A stretch of DNA of 64,000 bases, from positions 1-64,000 of the IMG/VR virus record IMGVR_UViG_3300020578_000065. One strand, given 5' to 3'. A program made the position numbers and the translations under genes. Within the stretch, counting starts at the first letter, position 1. Each line of letters opens with the position of its first letter. Below are positions 31,936-41,500 of the stretch, one piece after another. The DNA comes from a virus. The notes under the pieces were generated by a model, which saw only the letters and a program-made list of their open reading frames with translations, ran no database searches and was not told the origin of the DNA.

Positions 31936-33138
31936 TTATTCGTAAAATTTGTTATGAAATATTTTCTTACTTATTAATACACTTTGGTTGTGTTTGGTAA
32001 TTTCCTTTACACCGTTAAGAAAATAAGTTAATTGATCTTGATTTAAATTACACAATCTTTCAATTTCTAACAGTATACAATATAGTCTCTCATTGTCATC
32101 TAAAACTGTATCATAGAACTCATTAATGTAAGGGCTAAATGTTTTGTATCCTATCTCTTTAAGTTTTTCTAGAAAATTAGGAACGCTTACTACGATAAAA
32201 GGATGTCCACACAATATAGGCTTGAAAATTTTCTCGCTTAATAATCTACCAGATTGATTATTTAAATGTGGTGCAGTACCAGTATAAAAGTTAGTTTCAG
32301 TGATTACACTAAAATATGAATCTTTATAATACTTTATTAATTTTGGTTCTAAAGCTACACGATTTGTTTTTAAATCTGTAGTATCTACATATAGTGAAGG
32401 ACTGTTAATTAAAGACTCTTTATTTTTATCTAAAGAATTTTTTATAATTGCATAATGTTTACTTAATTCTATAATTTCATCCCATATGTTTGACCAATTT
32501 TTATTATCATCAGCCTCACCTAAACTTACAAAGCCCTTATCAATTAAATTAAAATCTTTTAGCAGAGCAACTAATGTTACTCTATGTGGGCGCCATCTGC
32601 GATTTAGACATAAGAATTTCTTATCATATTCTTTAGTCTGCAATATATTTACATTTTGGTTACGTATAAGTTTACTACATTTTTGTATGTCGTACTCTCC
32701 CTGACGTAACCATTCTGCTTTAATTAATTCTTTATTATAAATTTTACTTACACTGAGAATTTTATCAAATATGTCACTAGATTCACTGCATAGTATTATT
32801 TGTGATTCAGGTATATGCTGCTCAATTACTATATTGGTATAGATACTGTCTACAACATCATGGAATGATTCATAGGAGTTGTTTAGTACCAAAAATATAT
32901 CTTTGTTTATTATTTTATTTAAAATTTCAAAATTAATAAATGAATTTAATTTAAATTTGTTAAGACTTTTTGCTGAATTAAATTCCAGATAATATACAGG
33001 CAATTCAGAAAAATTACGAAAGCGTAACGAAATACCTCCATAACCCTGAACCATTTTACTAGTATGAACTTGTATTAGTTCGTCTTTGATATCATCACTA
33101 TACAAATAGTAAATTTTGTCAGGATTTAGTATTGGCAT
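31936..33138 (-). CDS. Putative glycosyltransferase
   Basis: This 400-aa protein has a central KKFLCLNRRWRPHRVTLVAL segment and a C-terminal SGRLLSEKIFKPILCGHPFI signature (about 315-334), seen in GT-B-like or exostosin/fucosyltransferase-like enzymes where the Glu-Lys and Gly-His residues contact the nucleotide sugar. The N-terminal 150 residues are less conserved in pattern. The substrate is unknown; DNA or surface glycan modification are the usual phage options. It starts at the stop codon of gp46 (one-base overlap) and ends nine bases before the nuclease gene, so it is in the gp55-gp47-gp46 operon. Confidence 0.65.
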   Translation of the reverse strand: MPILNPDKIYYLYSDDIKDELIQVHTSKMVQGYGGISLRFRNFSELPVYYLEFNSAKSLNKFKLNSFINFEILNKIINKDIFLVLNNSYESFHDVVDSIYTNIVIEQHIPESQIILCSESSDIFDKILSVSKIYNKELIKAEWLRQGEYDIQKCSKLIRNQNVNILQTKEYDKKFLCLNRRWRPHRVTLVALLKDFNLIDKGFVSLGEADDNKNWSNIWDEIIELSKHYAIIKNSLDKNKESLINSPSLYVDTTDLKTNRVALEPKLIKYYKDSYFSVITETNFYTGTAPHLNNQSGRLLSEKIFKPILCGHPFIVVSVPNFLEKLKEIGYKTFSPYINEFYDTVLDDNERLYCILLEIERLCNLNQDQLTYFLNGVKEITKHNQSVLISKKIFHNKFYE

Positions 33139-34904
33139 TACATTGCATATTCGGCAGAAGCATTGTATGTTGTAAAGCCATTTTCTTTTACAACCTTAAG
33201 TACACTAGGAACACGCCCCGCTAATTCCTCACGATGCGAAACTAGCCATACTGATTTGTTTCTATTGCGTGACATGTCTTTGAGAATAGCCATGCTATTT
33301 TCTACGCCCATACTATCCATACCACTATCAATTAATTCGTCAATAAATAATGTGTTAATTGGACTATATAAACTTTCCCATACATCACGGAAAGCAAATG
33401 ATAGACCCAGTATTAATCTATTGCGTTCACCACGACTTAGATTATCGAAATCAAGTTCGCGTCCATACTCAGTTATCTCAACAGATAGATCGTTTAAAAA
33501 TATTACTTGATGAGGTAATCCGATTCTATCAAGGTAGTGTGTGAGCCTTGCATTGAGATAACTGAGATTTTGATCAATAATTTTCTTACGTACAAAACTG
33601 TCTTTGCTGGTTAATAAATCTAATAAGAACTTTTGATGGTCAAGAACTCTATTGTATGTGTTGATATTACTAAAGTCAACGATTTGTAATGCTTGATTCT
33701 CCATCTCACTTATTTGATCAGTATATGGATTTTCATCACTTTCTTTTTCATCTATAGATTTAACAAGACTGTCAACCATACTACGATGTTGGAACGCCTC
33801 TTGCTCTGTGTCGTAATATAGTTTTGGTTGTTTACCTATAGGACCCAATGCTATTTTAGCAGATTTAAGTTCATGTAAAAATTCAGTATGTTCGGTAATT
33901 GCTTTATTACTTTCTGCTTTGGCTAATTGTTTTTCTTTTAATACAGTAGCATGTTTATCATCGTGCAAGTCTTGCCCACAAGCATAACACTTGTGTTCAG
34001 CAAGTTGTTCTAGTTCCTTTTCTACCTTCTTAAGATTTTTTTCTTCTTTGTGAATATCATCTTCAGTGCGCGAGATGTTTTTGTCGATATCAGCCATGTC
34101 TTTTTTACGCTGATTATACTCAGACAAATCTTTGTGACCTTGTAACTCAACATCAATGTCTAACTTCTTAAGTTCTTCAAGGTCATCCTTTAACCTCTTT
34201 AAATCTTCGTTGTGCTTGGCATCCCACAACTTTGACCTTCGTTTTAGGTTTTCAATTTGTTCTTGTATACGTTTGTTTGCTTCTTCAACTGCTTTGTTCT
34301 TGTATTCTTCTTCGGTTAGTTTATCTTTAGTTAATTTAATTTGTTCTTTGATAAGGTCTGCTTTTTCCGAGAGTAATGTTATGCCAAGCAACTGTTCGAT
34401 AATGTTACGTTGATCATTAGCCTTCATGGCTAAAAAAGGTTCACTATAGGTATTTAGCGCAACAATATGTTTAAACATATCAGGTGTCATGTTTAACGCA
34501 CGTTCAATATGCTCTTGTGTTTCTTTATTCTCACCCTGAGCATCGTTCACACATTCTTCTTCTTTGTTATCTACATAAAACTTAAGTATATTTGGCTTGC
34601 GTCCACGTTCAATCTTATAATCAACTCCGTTTACAGTAAATTCAAGTGTAACCATCATGCCTTTGGCATTAGTGCGATTGATTAAATTATCTTTACGAAT
34701 TTGATTGATTGGAGTACCAAACAATACATATGAAAGACCTTGGATTAGGGTAGTTTTACCAGTACCATTTCTAGCACCATCTCCCCCTAAATCAAGATTC
34801 TCACCCAGTATTAATGTTAATTCTTTGCTATCAAAGTTCACAGCCTGTGTAACTGCACCAATAGACAAAAAATTTCTTAATGTAATATTTTTTAATAGTA
34901 TCAT
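33138..34904 (-). CDS. gp46: Recombination endonuclease large subunit (gp46, SbcC/Rad50-like)
   Basis: This 588-aa protein has a Rad50-type ATPase split by a coiled coil. The P-loop ends in NGTGKTT (46-52), the coiled coil runs about 170-400 with the zinc hook CYAC (306-309) at its tip, the ABC signature is LSRGERNRL (489-497) and Walker B is TLFIDELID (518-526). With gp47 it resects DNA ends for recombination-dependent replication in T4. It overlaps the gp47 stop by four bases (ATGA). Confidence 0.96.
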   Translation of the reverse strand: MILLKNITLRNFLSIGAVTQAVNFDSKELTLILGENLDLGGDGARNGTGKTTLIQGLSYVLFGTPINQIRKDNLINRTNAKGMMVTLEFTVNGVDYKIERGRKPNILKFYVDNKEEECVNDAQGENKETQEHIERALNMTPDMFKHIVALNTYSEPFLAMKANDQRNIIEQLLGITLLSEKADLIKEQIKLTKDKLTEEEYKNKAVEEANKRIQEQIENLKRRSKLWDAKHNEDLKRLKDDLEELKKLDIDVELQGHKDLSEYNQRKKDMADIDKNISRTEDDIHKEEKNLKKVEKELEQLAEHKCYACGQDLHDDKHATVLKEKQLAKAESNKAITEHTEFLHELKSAKIALGPIGKQPKLYYDTEQEAFQHRSMVDSLVKSIDEKESDENPYTDQISEMENQALQIVDFSNINTYNRVLDHQKFLLDLLTSKDSFVRKKIIDQNLSYLNARLTHYLDRIGLPHQVIFLNDLSVEITEYGRELDFDNLSRGERNRLILGLSFAFRDVWESLYSPINTLFIDELIDSGMDSMGVENSMAILKDMSRNRNKSVWLVSHREELAGRVPSVLKVVKENGFTTYNASAEYAM

Positions 34905-35920
34905 AGATTCTTATAAATCTCTAGCAATAATTTTTGGTCATAAAATTGACTTTCAATATTGCTGATTTGATCTAATATTATCTGATCAACACTTTCGAAT
35001 TTCAACTCACCTGGAGCAAGATCAAGTGTGTGCTGATCAAGTTTTATGGGTATTAATCCCATCTCACGTAATTGATGCTTTGGTACAAGTGTTTCTTTAA
35101 TGTAATTTGCCTCTTCATAACTAATATCAATATCAAGATGTACACGAATACTACTGCGTGGTAATAGATATCCGTCAGGATTTTCTAATACTTCACTTAA
35201 TTTATAAACTCTAAATGTTGGTTGTTTAGGCCATGATTTGAATATAGGATCCTCTCCCCATTCAATTATCATCATGCCACGTGCGTCATCACCTGCATCA
35301 GCATAGTTGTGTGGGAAAGCATTGCCCATATACCATATATTTTTACGCGATTGTCTTTTGTGAAAATGTCCTGAATATACTTGTTCAAATCCAACTACAT
35401 GTTCATCGCTAATTTCACCATGATCTGGCATTTCTACCATGGCATTCATATAGAAGCGTGGCAACTCAAGATGCGAAAACAAATATTTTGTTGCTTTGAT
35501 CTTGGGCAGTTTCTTATATTCATCTCCTACTAACCATGGCGCGATAGTGACATCGCCTTCACTAAACCAGTCATTGATGATATGCACGTTTGGCAGATGC
35601 CTTGCCCACTCAACACTATGTATATCTCTGCGGTCACGATAATAAAGATCGTGATTGCCTGGAATAAAATAAACACTATCAAAATTGTCATTTAATTTTT
35701 CTAATGCACGTAATCCATATTGCATAGTATGGATATTAATACTGGCACGATGATGATTATAATCACCTAAGAAAAAGCATGTCTTACAACCTTCACTTTT
35801 AGCAGTTTCTATGAACCAATCAATGAAATCGGCGCAATCTTGATTATGTTCCAGACTATTTGACTTTAAACCAAAATGTATATCTGTAAAGATTGCTGCC
35901 TTCTTAAATAAGTTAGACAT
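34901..35920 (-). CDS. gp47: Recombination endonuclease subunit (gp47, SbcD/Mre11-like)
   Basis: This 339-aa metallophosphoesterase carries the Mre11 motifs in order: D13-x-H15 (FTDIHFG), GDYNHHR (52-58), PGNHD (87-91), a later SHLELP and SGHFHKR. It partners gp46, with which it is translationally coupled. Upstream, TAAAAT lies six bases before the ATG, a possible host-type -10 with a weak -35, so the gene may also have its own promoter. Confidence 0.96.
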   Translation of the reverse strand: MSNLFKKAAIFTDIHFGLKSNSLEHNQDCADFIDWFIETAKSEGCKTCFFLGDYNHHRASINIHTMQYGLRALEKLNDNFDSVYFIPGNHDLYYRDRRDIHSVEWARHLPNVHIINDWFSEGDVTIAPWLVGDEYKKLPKIKATKYLFSHLELPRFYMNAMVEMPDHGEISDEHVVGFEQVYSGHFHKRQSRKNIWYMGNAFPHNYADAGDDARGMMIIEWGEDPIFKSWPKQPTFRVYKLSEVLENPDGYLLPRSSIRVHLDIDISYEEANYIKETLVPKHQLREMGLIPIKLDQHTLDLAPGELKFESVDQIILDQISNIESQFYDQKLLLEIYKNL

Positions 35921-35964
35921 CTATATATTTTATCTAAGTTGTTGATTTACTTAAAGTTTTTTGG

Positions 35965-36864
35965 TTATTCTTCATATTGATTGAATTTTGTTCCACTCAT
36001 TTGACGAGTAAAACTTGGGTTCAATCCATTCATTTCAAGAATATCATCACGAATATTTTGATTACGCTTTTCAGTATTCAATACACGGCAGAAACTATTT
36101 GTGATAGCAGCAGTGTAATAAGCGAATGGATTAGCACTCTTTGCTTCATTGAAACGTAATCCAACATATGTCAATTGAAGTATGGCACTGTTACGCATTT
36201 CATCGTTGTATGTGTAACCGCGCCAGTTAAACTTCATGGCATATTTTTCGCAAAGCATGATAAACATACGTGCTAACTTATCAGTTAGTTTACCATGATC
36301 TTTACTAAACTGACCGGTCTTAACACCGCCCTTCCAATGACTTTTACCTACGCATATTGCACTATTGTTTTGATCTAACTTGTAGTGTTGGAACGGTGGA
36401 AAGTTCACCTTAACATGAACCATATCATCCACATCATCTTTGGTATAATCTTCAAGGTCAAGGTCGGCAAATAGGTTCTCTTCACTATCTTCAAATTCAA
36501 GTATATCTAATGCTGTTTTCTTTTTTACAACCTTACGTGGTTGCTTTGGACTAACTGGGATATGATCCCAAGTCATAACACGAAATACTAGATCAGTTAC
36601 AGGAATATCTTTTAATTTTACTTCTTGTCCTGTTTGATTTAGTATTCTTGCTGCTCTTGCTTCTCTAGCAGCCTTAATGTTTTTGGGTCTTGATAATTGA
36701 TCTAATGACTTTTCTAATGCACTTTGTGGCATATCAATGATTAGATCGTATTGATGATATTCCTGCCTAGCATAGCAGCAATATGATGTTTTGCTAGCGT
36801 GAATCTCTTTGAGAATATCTTTATTGTTTAAATAATTTACAGGTTTCTTAATTGTTATAGACAT
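35965..36864 (-). CDS. gp55: Late-transcription sigma factor (gp55)
   Basis: I use the ATG at 36864 (MSITIKKPVNYLNNKDI), which has SD AGAGGA; an in-frame upstream ATG at 36909 has none. The 299-aa product ends with the signature of aquatic gp55 proteins: FNWRGYTYNDEMRNSAILQL, then FNEAKSANPFAYYTAAITNS and VLNTEKRNQNIRDDILE, a reduced sigma region 2 that reads the TATAAATA -10 element. The N-terminal part has a basic region and an acidic stretch (about 135-160) and is longer than T4 gp55 (185 aa). A TTGACA/TATCAT promoter drives it early and a TATAAATA upstream suggests late self-activation. Confidence 0.92.
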   Translation of the reverse strand: MSITIKKPVNYLNNKDILKEIHASKTSYCCYARQEYHQYDLIIDMPQSALEKSLDQLSRPKNIKAAREARAARILNQTGQEVKLKDIPVTDLVFRVMTWDHIPVSPKQPRKVVKKKTALDILEFEDSEENLFADLDLEDYTKDDVDDMVHVKVNFPPFQHYKLDQNNSAICVGKSHWKGGVKTGQFSKDHGKLTDKLARMFIMLCEKYAMKFNWRGYTYNDEMRNSAILQLTYVGLRFNEAKSANPFAYYTAAITNSFCRVLNTEKRNQNIRDDILEMNGLNPSFTRQMSGTKFNQYEE

Positions 36865-36890
36865 AGTTCCTCTATTAATATGTTGCGTAA

Positions 36891-36919
36891 ATGATACATG
36901 GCCTGGCAACCTTTGTCAA
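36891..36919 (-). promoter_or_regulatory. Sigma70-type promoter for gp55
   Basis: On the minus strand TTGACA (36919-36914) and TATCAT (36896-36891) are separated by exactly 17 bases. The start would be about 20 bases before the gp55 SD. Likely early/middle promoter for the gp55-gp47-gp46 operon. Confidence 0.8.
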
Positions 36920-36951
36920 GCCTAATTAACAAAAACGGTGATTTTTAGGGT

Positions 36952-36981
36952 GATAAATAATACACAGACATGCTATTTATA
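36952..36981. promoter_or_regulatory. Divergent late elements between gp55 and the tail operon
   Basis: GATAAATA lies on the plus strand at 36952-36959, 44 bases before the tail gene at 37004. TATAAATA lies on the minus strand at 36981-36974, 109 bases before gp55, inside a small inverted repeat (ATGCTA/TAGCAT, 36970-36988). They could fire the tail operon and boost gp55 late. Confidence 0.55.
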
Positions 36982-37003
36982 CTAGCATTACAGGGTAAAA
37001 ATA

Positions 37004-38446
37004 ATGGCTACTTGTATAGAACTATTTGAAATCGCTTTTGCAGATGCTAGAAATTTAGGCAATTATGAAGGCGAAATCGAAAACGTCCGTAGAGACATAT
37101 TTAGTGCCACATATGGTCCACCTGCCACAAGAATTAGTAGGATTGAAGATTATAAAAATCAAGTAAGTTCTATAAAAAATAAACTTCAAACTCTTTTGGC
37201 TCAAGCAAAGCAAGGTACAGATTCAAATTGTCCCGCCGCCATCAGAGACATCGAAAAGTTTATCATACAGGCTGATTCTGTAATAAGCAAAGCCAATGCT
37301 GCACAGACTGAAACCAAAGCCAGAGCGGAAGAGAATGCGAAAAAAGAAGCAGAAGCCGCTGCTGCGGCAGCAGCAAAAACAAATAATCAAGGTACCGGCG
37401 CTCCAGGCACTGCAGGACAAGGTACTACCGGAGCAACGGGCGCTACGGGAGCAAGTAAACCAGCAACGCCACAAGGTGTAGGCGCTACAGGAGCAACAGG
37501 AGCAACGGGGCCAGTAACTGGTGCAACAGGACCAACAACCCCGCAAGGTGCGGGCGCGACCGGCGCAAAAGGTGCAACCGGCGCAGTTGGCGCAGGCAGT
37601 CCATCACCGGGCGCAACGGCTACTACCCCAGCAACTACTCCGGCTACAGCACCCAGTACTTCAAATAAGAATGGACTTACCAATCAAGCAAGAGATCAAG
37701 TAGCAGTAGGCGAAGCAGTTAATATTCAACATAAAGGTGATTGGCGCGTTAGATTGAGTTTGGCTGTAAATTCAAATTACTTTTATAATTCAAGTGATAA
37801 CAAAACAATTTTATTACCACTGAAAGCAACCAATGGCATTGTATTTCCATACACACCACAAATTTCAGTAAATTATAGTGCCAAATATGATAGCAATAAT
37901 CCTGCACATAGCAATTTTAATATTAGCCAATATCAATATAGTCAAGTAGAAGATATTAATATTGCTTGCGACTTTACAGCACAGTCAACGCCAGAAGCAA
38001 ATTACGTATTAGCAGTAATACATTTTTTACGTAGTGCTACAAAAATGTTTTATGGCAAGGATACTGATCCTATTGCAGGTACCCCTCCTCCATTAGTTTA
38101 CTTAACAGGATTAGGATCATATCAATTTAATGGTCATCCAATGGCTATATCAGGATTTACATATTCATTACCAAATGATGTAGATTATATTCAAACGGGA
38201 AAAATAGATATTCCCTCAGGTCAAGGCAACTCATCAGGACAAGCAGGATCAGGTGGTAACCCAGAACCAGCGCAGTTTGATACAGAGGACATGCCAACTT
38301 ATATACCCACAAAGATTTTAATTACGATCAGATGTATACCAATGGTGGCTAGAAATACAATTAGCAACGAATTTAGTTTAAGGGACTATGCATCTGGCAA
38401 ACTATTATTAGGTAAAAATAATAGAACAGGCGGAGGTATTTGGTAA
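37004..38446 (+). CDS. Tail/baseplate protein with collagen-like linker
   Basis: This 480-aa protein has a helical N-terminal domain (about 1-125), an Ala/Lys helix, a collagen-like GATGATGA linker (about 127-220), and a C-terminal globular domain (about 230-410) with IVFPYTPQISVNY, FTAQSTPEANYVLAVIHFLR, GTPPPLVYLTGLG and FTYSLPNDVDY. I recall the C-terminal pattern as a conserved tail protein of aquatic T4-like phages, upstream of gp53; a tube-cap or hub-associated role (gp48/gp54 position) is possible but not shown. It starts the long plus-strand baseplate operon and overlaps the next ATG by one base. Confidence 0.7.
   Translation: MATCIELFEIAFADARNLGNYEGEIENVRRDIFSATYGPPATRISRIEDYKNQVSSIKNKLQTLLAQAKQGTDSNCPAAIRDIEKFIIQADSVISKANAAQTETKARAEENAKKEAEAAAAAAAKTNNQGTGAPGTAGQGTTGATGATGASKPATPQGVGATGATGATGPVTGATGPTTPQGAGATGAKGATGAVGAGSPSPGATATTPATTPATAPSTSNKNGLTNQARDQVAVGEAVNIQHKGDWRVRLSLAVNSNYFYNSSDNKTILLPLKATNGIVFPYTPQISVNYSAKYDSNNPAHSNFNISQYQYSQVEDINIACDFTAQSTPEANYVLAVIHFLRSATKMFYGKDTDPIAGTPPPLVYLTGLGSYQFNGHPMAISGFTYSLPNDVDYIQTGKIDIPSGQGNSSGQAGSGGNPEPAQFDTEDMPTYIPTKILITIRCIPMVARNTISNEFSLRDYASGKLLLGKNNRTGGGIW
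37390..37660 (+). repeat. Collagen-like coding repeats
   Basis: Many Gly-Ala-Thr triplets encoded by ggcgctacggga- and ggagcaacgggc-type units make this stretch locally GC-rich and internally repetitive. Codons vary between units, so the repeat is kept at the protein level. Confidence 0.75.
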
Positions 38447-38760
38447 TGTCAATTAATAATTTGTATCCAGCAACCAGTCCTTATTTTACTACAGATGTTG
38501 TTAATAACAAATATTTGAATATCATGTCTGATAGACCTTTTCCTGCTAATCCTGATGATATACTTTATACTATACCAAAAATTTATGAATTTAGACCAGA
38601 CTTGTGTGCTTATAATTTTTATCAAGATAGTAGATTATGGTGGGTATTTGCTGCTAGAAATCCTAATAGATTAGGACCAGATCCATATTTTAATTTTATT
38701 GCTGGTGTAGATATCTATATACCTAAAATAACAACATTAAGAACTTATTTAAGAATATAA
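38446..38760 (+). CDS. gp53: Baseplate wedge protein, gp53-like
   Basis: I start at the ATG at 38446 (MSINNLYP), which overlaps the previous stop as TAATG and has GGAGG upstream; a TTG two codons earlier is less likely. The 104-aa protein contains YEFRPDLCAYNFYQDSRLWW and VFAARNPNRLGPDPYF, matching the central RPEELA..IYGNPQLYWV part of T4 gp53. gp53 is a wedge subunit that links wedges to the hub. It is shorter than T4 gp53 (196 aa), as in aquatic relatives. Confidence 0.8.
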   Translation: MSINNLYPATSPYFTTDVVNNKYLNIMSDRPFPANPDDILYTIPKIYEFRPDLCAYNFYQDSRLWWVFAARNPNRLGPDPYFNFIAGVDIYIPKITTLRTYLRI

Positions 38761-38770
38761 AGGTAGTTGA

Positions 38771-41491
38771 ATGGCAGTTACAATACAACAAGTAAACGAT
38801 GCAGCCACGCAAATATTATCCTTATTTAGTAAGGCAGAAGGAAAAACTGCTGAGGCTTTAGCATTAATTCAAAATCTAGACCCTTGCTCTGCAGGTGCTA
38901 AAGCAGCATTGGATAAATCCAAAGTTATATATGACCAAGGTAAAAGCCTATTTAACAATGACCGTAAGCCACTACTTGATGCTTTGGAAAAACTAGACCA
39001 ACAAGCCGAAGGTGAGGTCAAAGCAAAAAGTCAAGAGTTAATAGGGCTTACTAATCGTGAGGCTAATAGACTCGCTGCACAAGCCGGGCTTTACACAAAA
39101 ACCAGAGACAGTTTCGCTGAAAAGATTGCTAAGTGTCCAAACACTACTCCACCTGCCGCTAAGCCTAATGAACCAGCCGCTAACCCTGCAGCACCTGCTA
39201 CTGCCGGGACTGATCCAAAAACTAATATAACAGGCGAGGGTGACGGAGATAAAAAAACCGGTACGAACACTACGGCACCTGCGACAGCAACCAATGCAGC
39301 GGCCACAGCCAAGGCACAAAATGATAGCCCTGGACGTAGATTATATAATCCACTTTCAGTATTTCCCTCATACACATATAATATTTCATTATATATGATA
39401 ACACCTAAAGCCTATGATGAATTTACAGGGTCAGGCAGAACCATATTACCAGTAGATGGTGTAGCATTAATATGCCAATCAGGCGGAGTCAATAATGATG
39501 TACAAAAACGCGCCGTGGGTTTTACACTTGATTATTATATTGATAACTTAAGAATAGAAACATTTACTAGTGGCATGGATACTCAAACAAGTACTAATAC
39601 AACCAATATAGAGTTTCAAATTAACGAACCATATGGTTTTAGTTTTATTACAAATTTGCAGCGCACCGCTGACGCCATAATTGCAGACAGCGGAGCTAAA
39701 TCATTAAAAAATCCTACAAGACAATTTTTTATACTGGGTATAAGATTTACTGGTTTTAATAATGATGGCACTCCAGCATCATCAAAAGAAGATCCATTGT
39801 TTGAACGTTTCTATGATATCTATATGACTGAAGTAAAATTCAAATTAGATAATAAAGCCACAACATATAATATAAAAGCTGTGGCTTCAAGCCCTGCCGT
39901 AGCGTTTGGAACTAAACGTGGCATTTGGGACACAGGCGGAACTTTACGCGGTACTACTGTATATGACATGCTTACAAATATGATGAATCAGTTGAATAAA
40001 ACTGCCGCAGATAGCGTTAAAGATATTAAAATAAAACCAAATAAGTATTCTTTTAAATTTGTTGGTGAGGGCATTGAAGAAAATCTAGAAAAACAAAAGT
40101 CTGCACCAATTTTTAGAGAAAGAATGGTTAGCGAAACTGATGTTACTAAAGCATCATTGGTAGGTACAAAACCTACCACTACAGGATCAAAAGCAGGAGA
40201 AGAGCAAGGCAGACCAGACACTAGTGTAGGAGAATTAACCATACCTTCAGGTACGCCGATTTTACAAGCATTTGAAACTATTATTTCACGTAGCACATAT
40301 ATTACAAGTGCATTCAAGACAATACAAAATAATAACTTAGAACCAGATCCACAAAAAACAAATGGGGAGTTACAACAAGATACAGACAATAAAAATTTTG
40401 TACGTTGGTATAATGTTAGCGCACAAATTAGCAACGGCAAATTTTTTGACAAAATCCAAGATTTTACATATGACATAACGTATGTGTTTCAAATTTATGA
40501 AACTCCTATTATAACAAATGCTTATAGTAACCCGGGTATTCCATATTATGGACCACACAAACGTTATAAATATTGGTTTACAGGACAAAATAGTGAAATA
40601 CTAGGTTATACACAAAATCTAGACAATACATTCTTTACCGTAGCAGTAGCTGGTCTTAATAAAGAACAAAATACAGAAACACAACCGGGCACTCCGGTTG
40701 CCCTCGTTAAGGATGCAAATGCAACAAAAACAGATATATCTAATTTACAAGACTTTGGTAAACGTGCTTATATTACAAGTTTGTTTGATCCAGTATCACA
40801 AGCAAACGTATCAATCAAAATAATGGGAGACCCAGATTATCTTATGCCAGAAAGTACAGTGCCCATCAATAAATTATATAATAGATTTTATGGTACACAA
40901 GATAATACTATCAACCCAAATGGTGGACAAGTTTTTATTGAAGTAGATTTTAAAGAACCGCAGGATTATAATTTTCGTTCAACCGACGGTATAGCATTTA
41001 GTTCAACCGGCACTGGTCTTATGAGTGTTAATGAAAAAGTTCAATTTTGGAATTATCCTAAGAAAGTTGCAGATATTGTAGAAGGGGTAAGTTACCGTTT
41101 AATTAAAGTGTCAAGTAAATTTGATAAGGGTATTTTTGAACAAGATTTACAGTGTGTAATTAATACTTTCCCGGATGTTGAAGATGATCTTGAAGAAGTA
41201 ACGATCACAAGCACTAAAAAAACTATATCAAATCCGGCAAAGGGTCTAGTATCTGATCCGCCTCCCGATGCTACACAATCACAGACAGATCCAGGGATAA
41301 CCACTAATATGAAAAGTTCAGTTGGTGGACAAACACAAACAACAGCTAAAGGCGTAGCAAATGATGATAGTCAATTACAAGAAGTACAAGTCACAAAAAG
41401 AGGACTAAGCGTTACTGCACCCACGTTTATAGATGCAGGCAATGTAAGTATTACAGCGCCAAACTTTAATCTTGGTAGAGGCAGGGGTTAA
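38771..41491 (+). CDS. Baseplate hub-like structural protein (gp27 position)
   Basis: This 906-aa protein has a helical N-terminal 120 residues, a Pro/Ala/Thr-rich linker (about 120-190), and a large beta-rich body from about 195, with YNISLYMITPKAYDEF, INEPYGFSFITNLQR and FILGIRFTGFNNDG. Its position directly before the gp5 spike gene and a late FKEPQDYNF..., VQFWNYPKKVADIVEGVSYR segment suggest the hub ring that carries the spike (T4 gp27/VgrG role). It is much larger than gp27 (391 aa). The C-terminus is a Ser/Thr/Gln-rich tail. SD AAGG is present. Confidence 0.65.
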   Translation: MAVTIQQVNDAATQILSLFSKAEGKTAEALALIQNLDPCSAGAKAALDKSKVIYDQGKSLFNNDRKPLLDALEKLDQQAEGEVKAKSQELIGLTNREANRLAAQAGLYTKTRDSFAEKIAKCPNTTPPAAKPNEPAANPAAPATAGTDPKTNITGEGDGDKKTGTNTTAPATATNAAATAKAQNDSPGRRLYNPLSVFPSYTYNISLYMITPKAYDEFTGSGRTILPVDGVALICQSGGVNNDVQKRAVGFTLDYYIDNLRIETFTSGMDTQTSTNTTNIEFQINEPYGFSFITNLQRTADAIIADSGAKSLKNPTRQFFILGIRFTGFNNDGTPASSKEDPLFERFYDIYMTEVKFKLDNKATTYNIKAVASSPAVAFGTKRGIWDTGGTLRGTTVYDMLTNMMNQLNKTAADSVKDIKIKPNKYSFKFVGEGIEENLEKQKSAPIFRERMVSETDVTKASLVGTKPTTTGSKAGEEQGRPDTSVGELTIPSGTPILQAFETIISRSTYITSAFKTIQNNNLEPDPQKTNGELQQDTDNKNFVRWYNVSAQISNGKFFDKIQDFTYDITYVFQIYETPIITNAYSNPGIPYYGPHKRYKYWFTGQNSEILGYTQNLDNTFFTVAVAGLNKEQNTETQPGTPVALVKDANATKTDISNLQDFGKRAYITSLFDPVSQANVSIKIMGDPDYLMPESTVPINKLYNRFYGTQDNTINPNGGQVFIEVDFKEPQDYNFRSTDGIAFSSTGTGLMSVNEKVQFWNYPKKVADIVEGVSYRLIKVSSKFDKGIFEQDLQCVINTFPDVEDDLEEVTITSTKKTISNPAKGLVSDPPPDATQSQTDPGITTNMKSSVGGQTQTTAKGVANDDSQLQEVQVTKRGLSVTAPTFIDAGNVSITAPNFNLGRGRG

Positions 41492-41500
41492 ATAATGTAA

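Noticed and set aside
36865-36909. Upstream ATG adding 15 residues to gp55
   Set aside because: No Shine-Dalgarno and it would overlap the TATCAT promoter box; the ATG at 36864 has AGAGGA.
37390-37660. CRISPR-like array
   Set aside because: Repeats are Gly-X-Y coding triplets with variable codons and no spacer structure.
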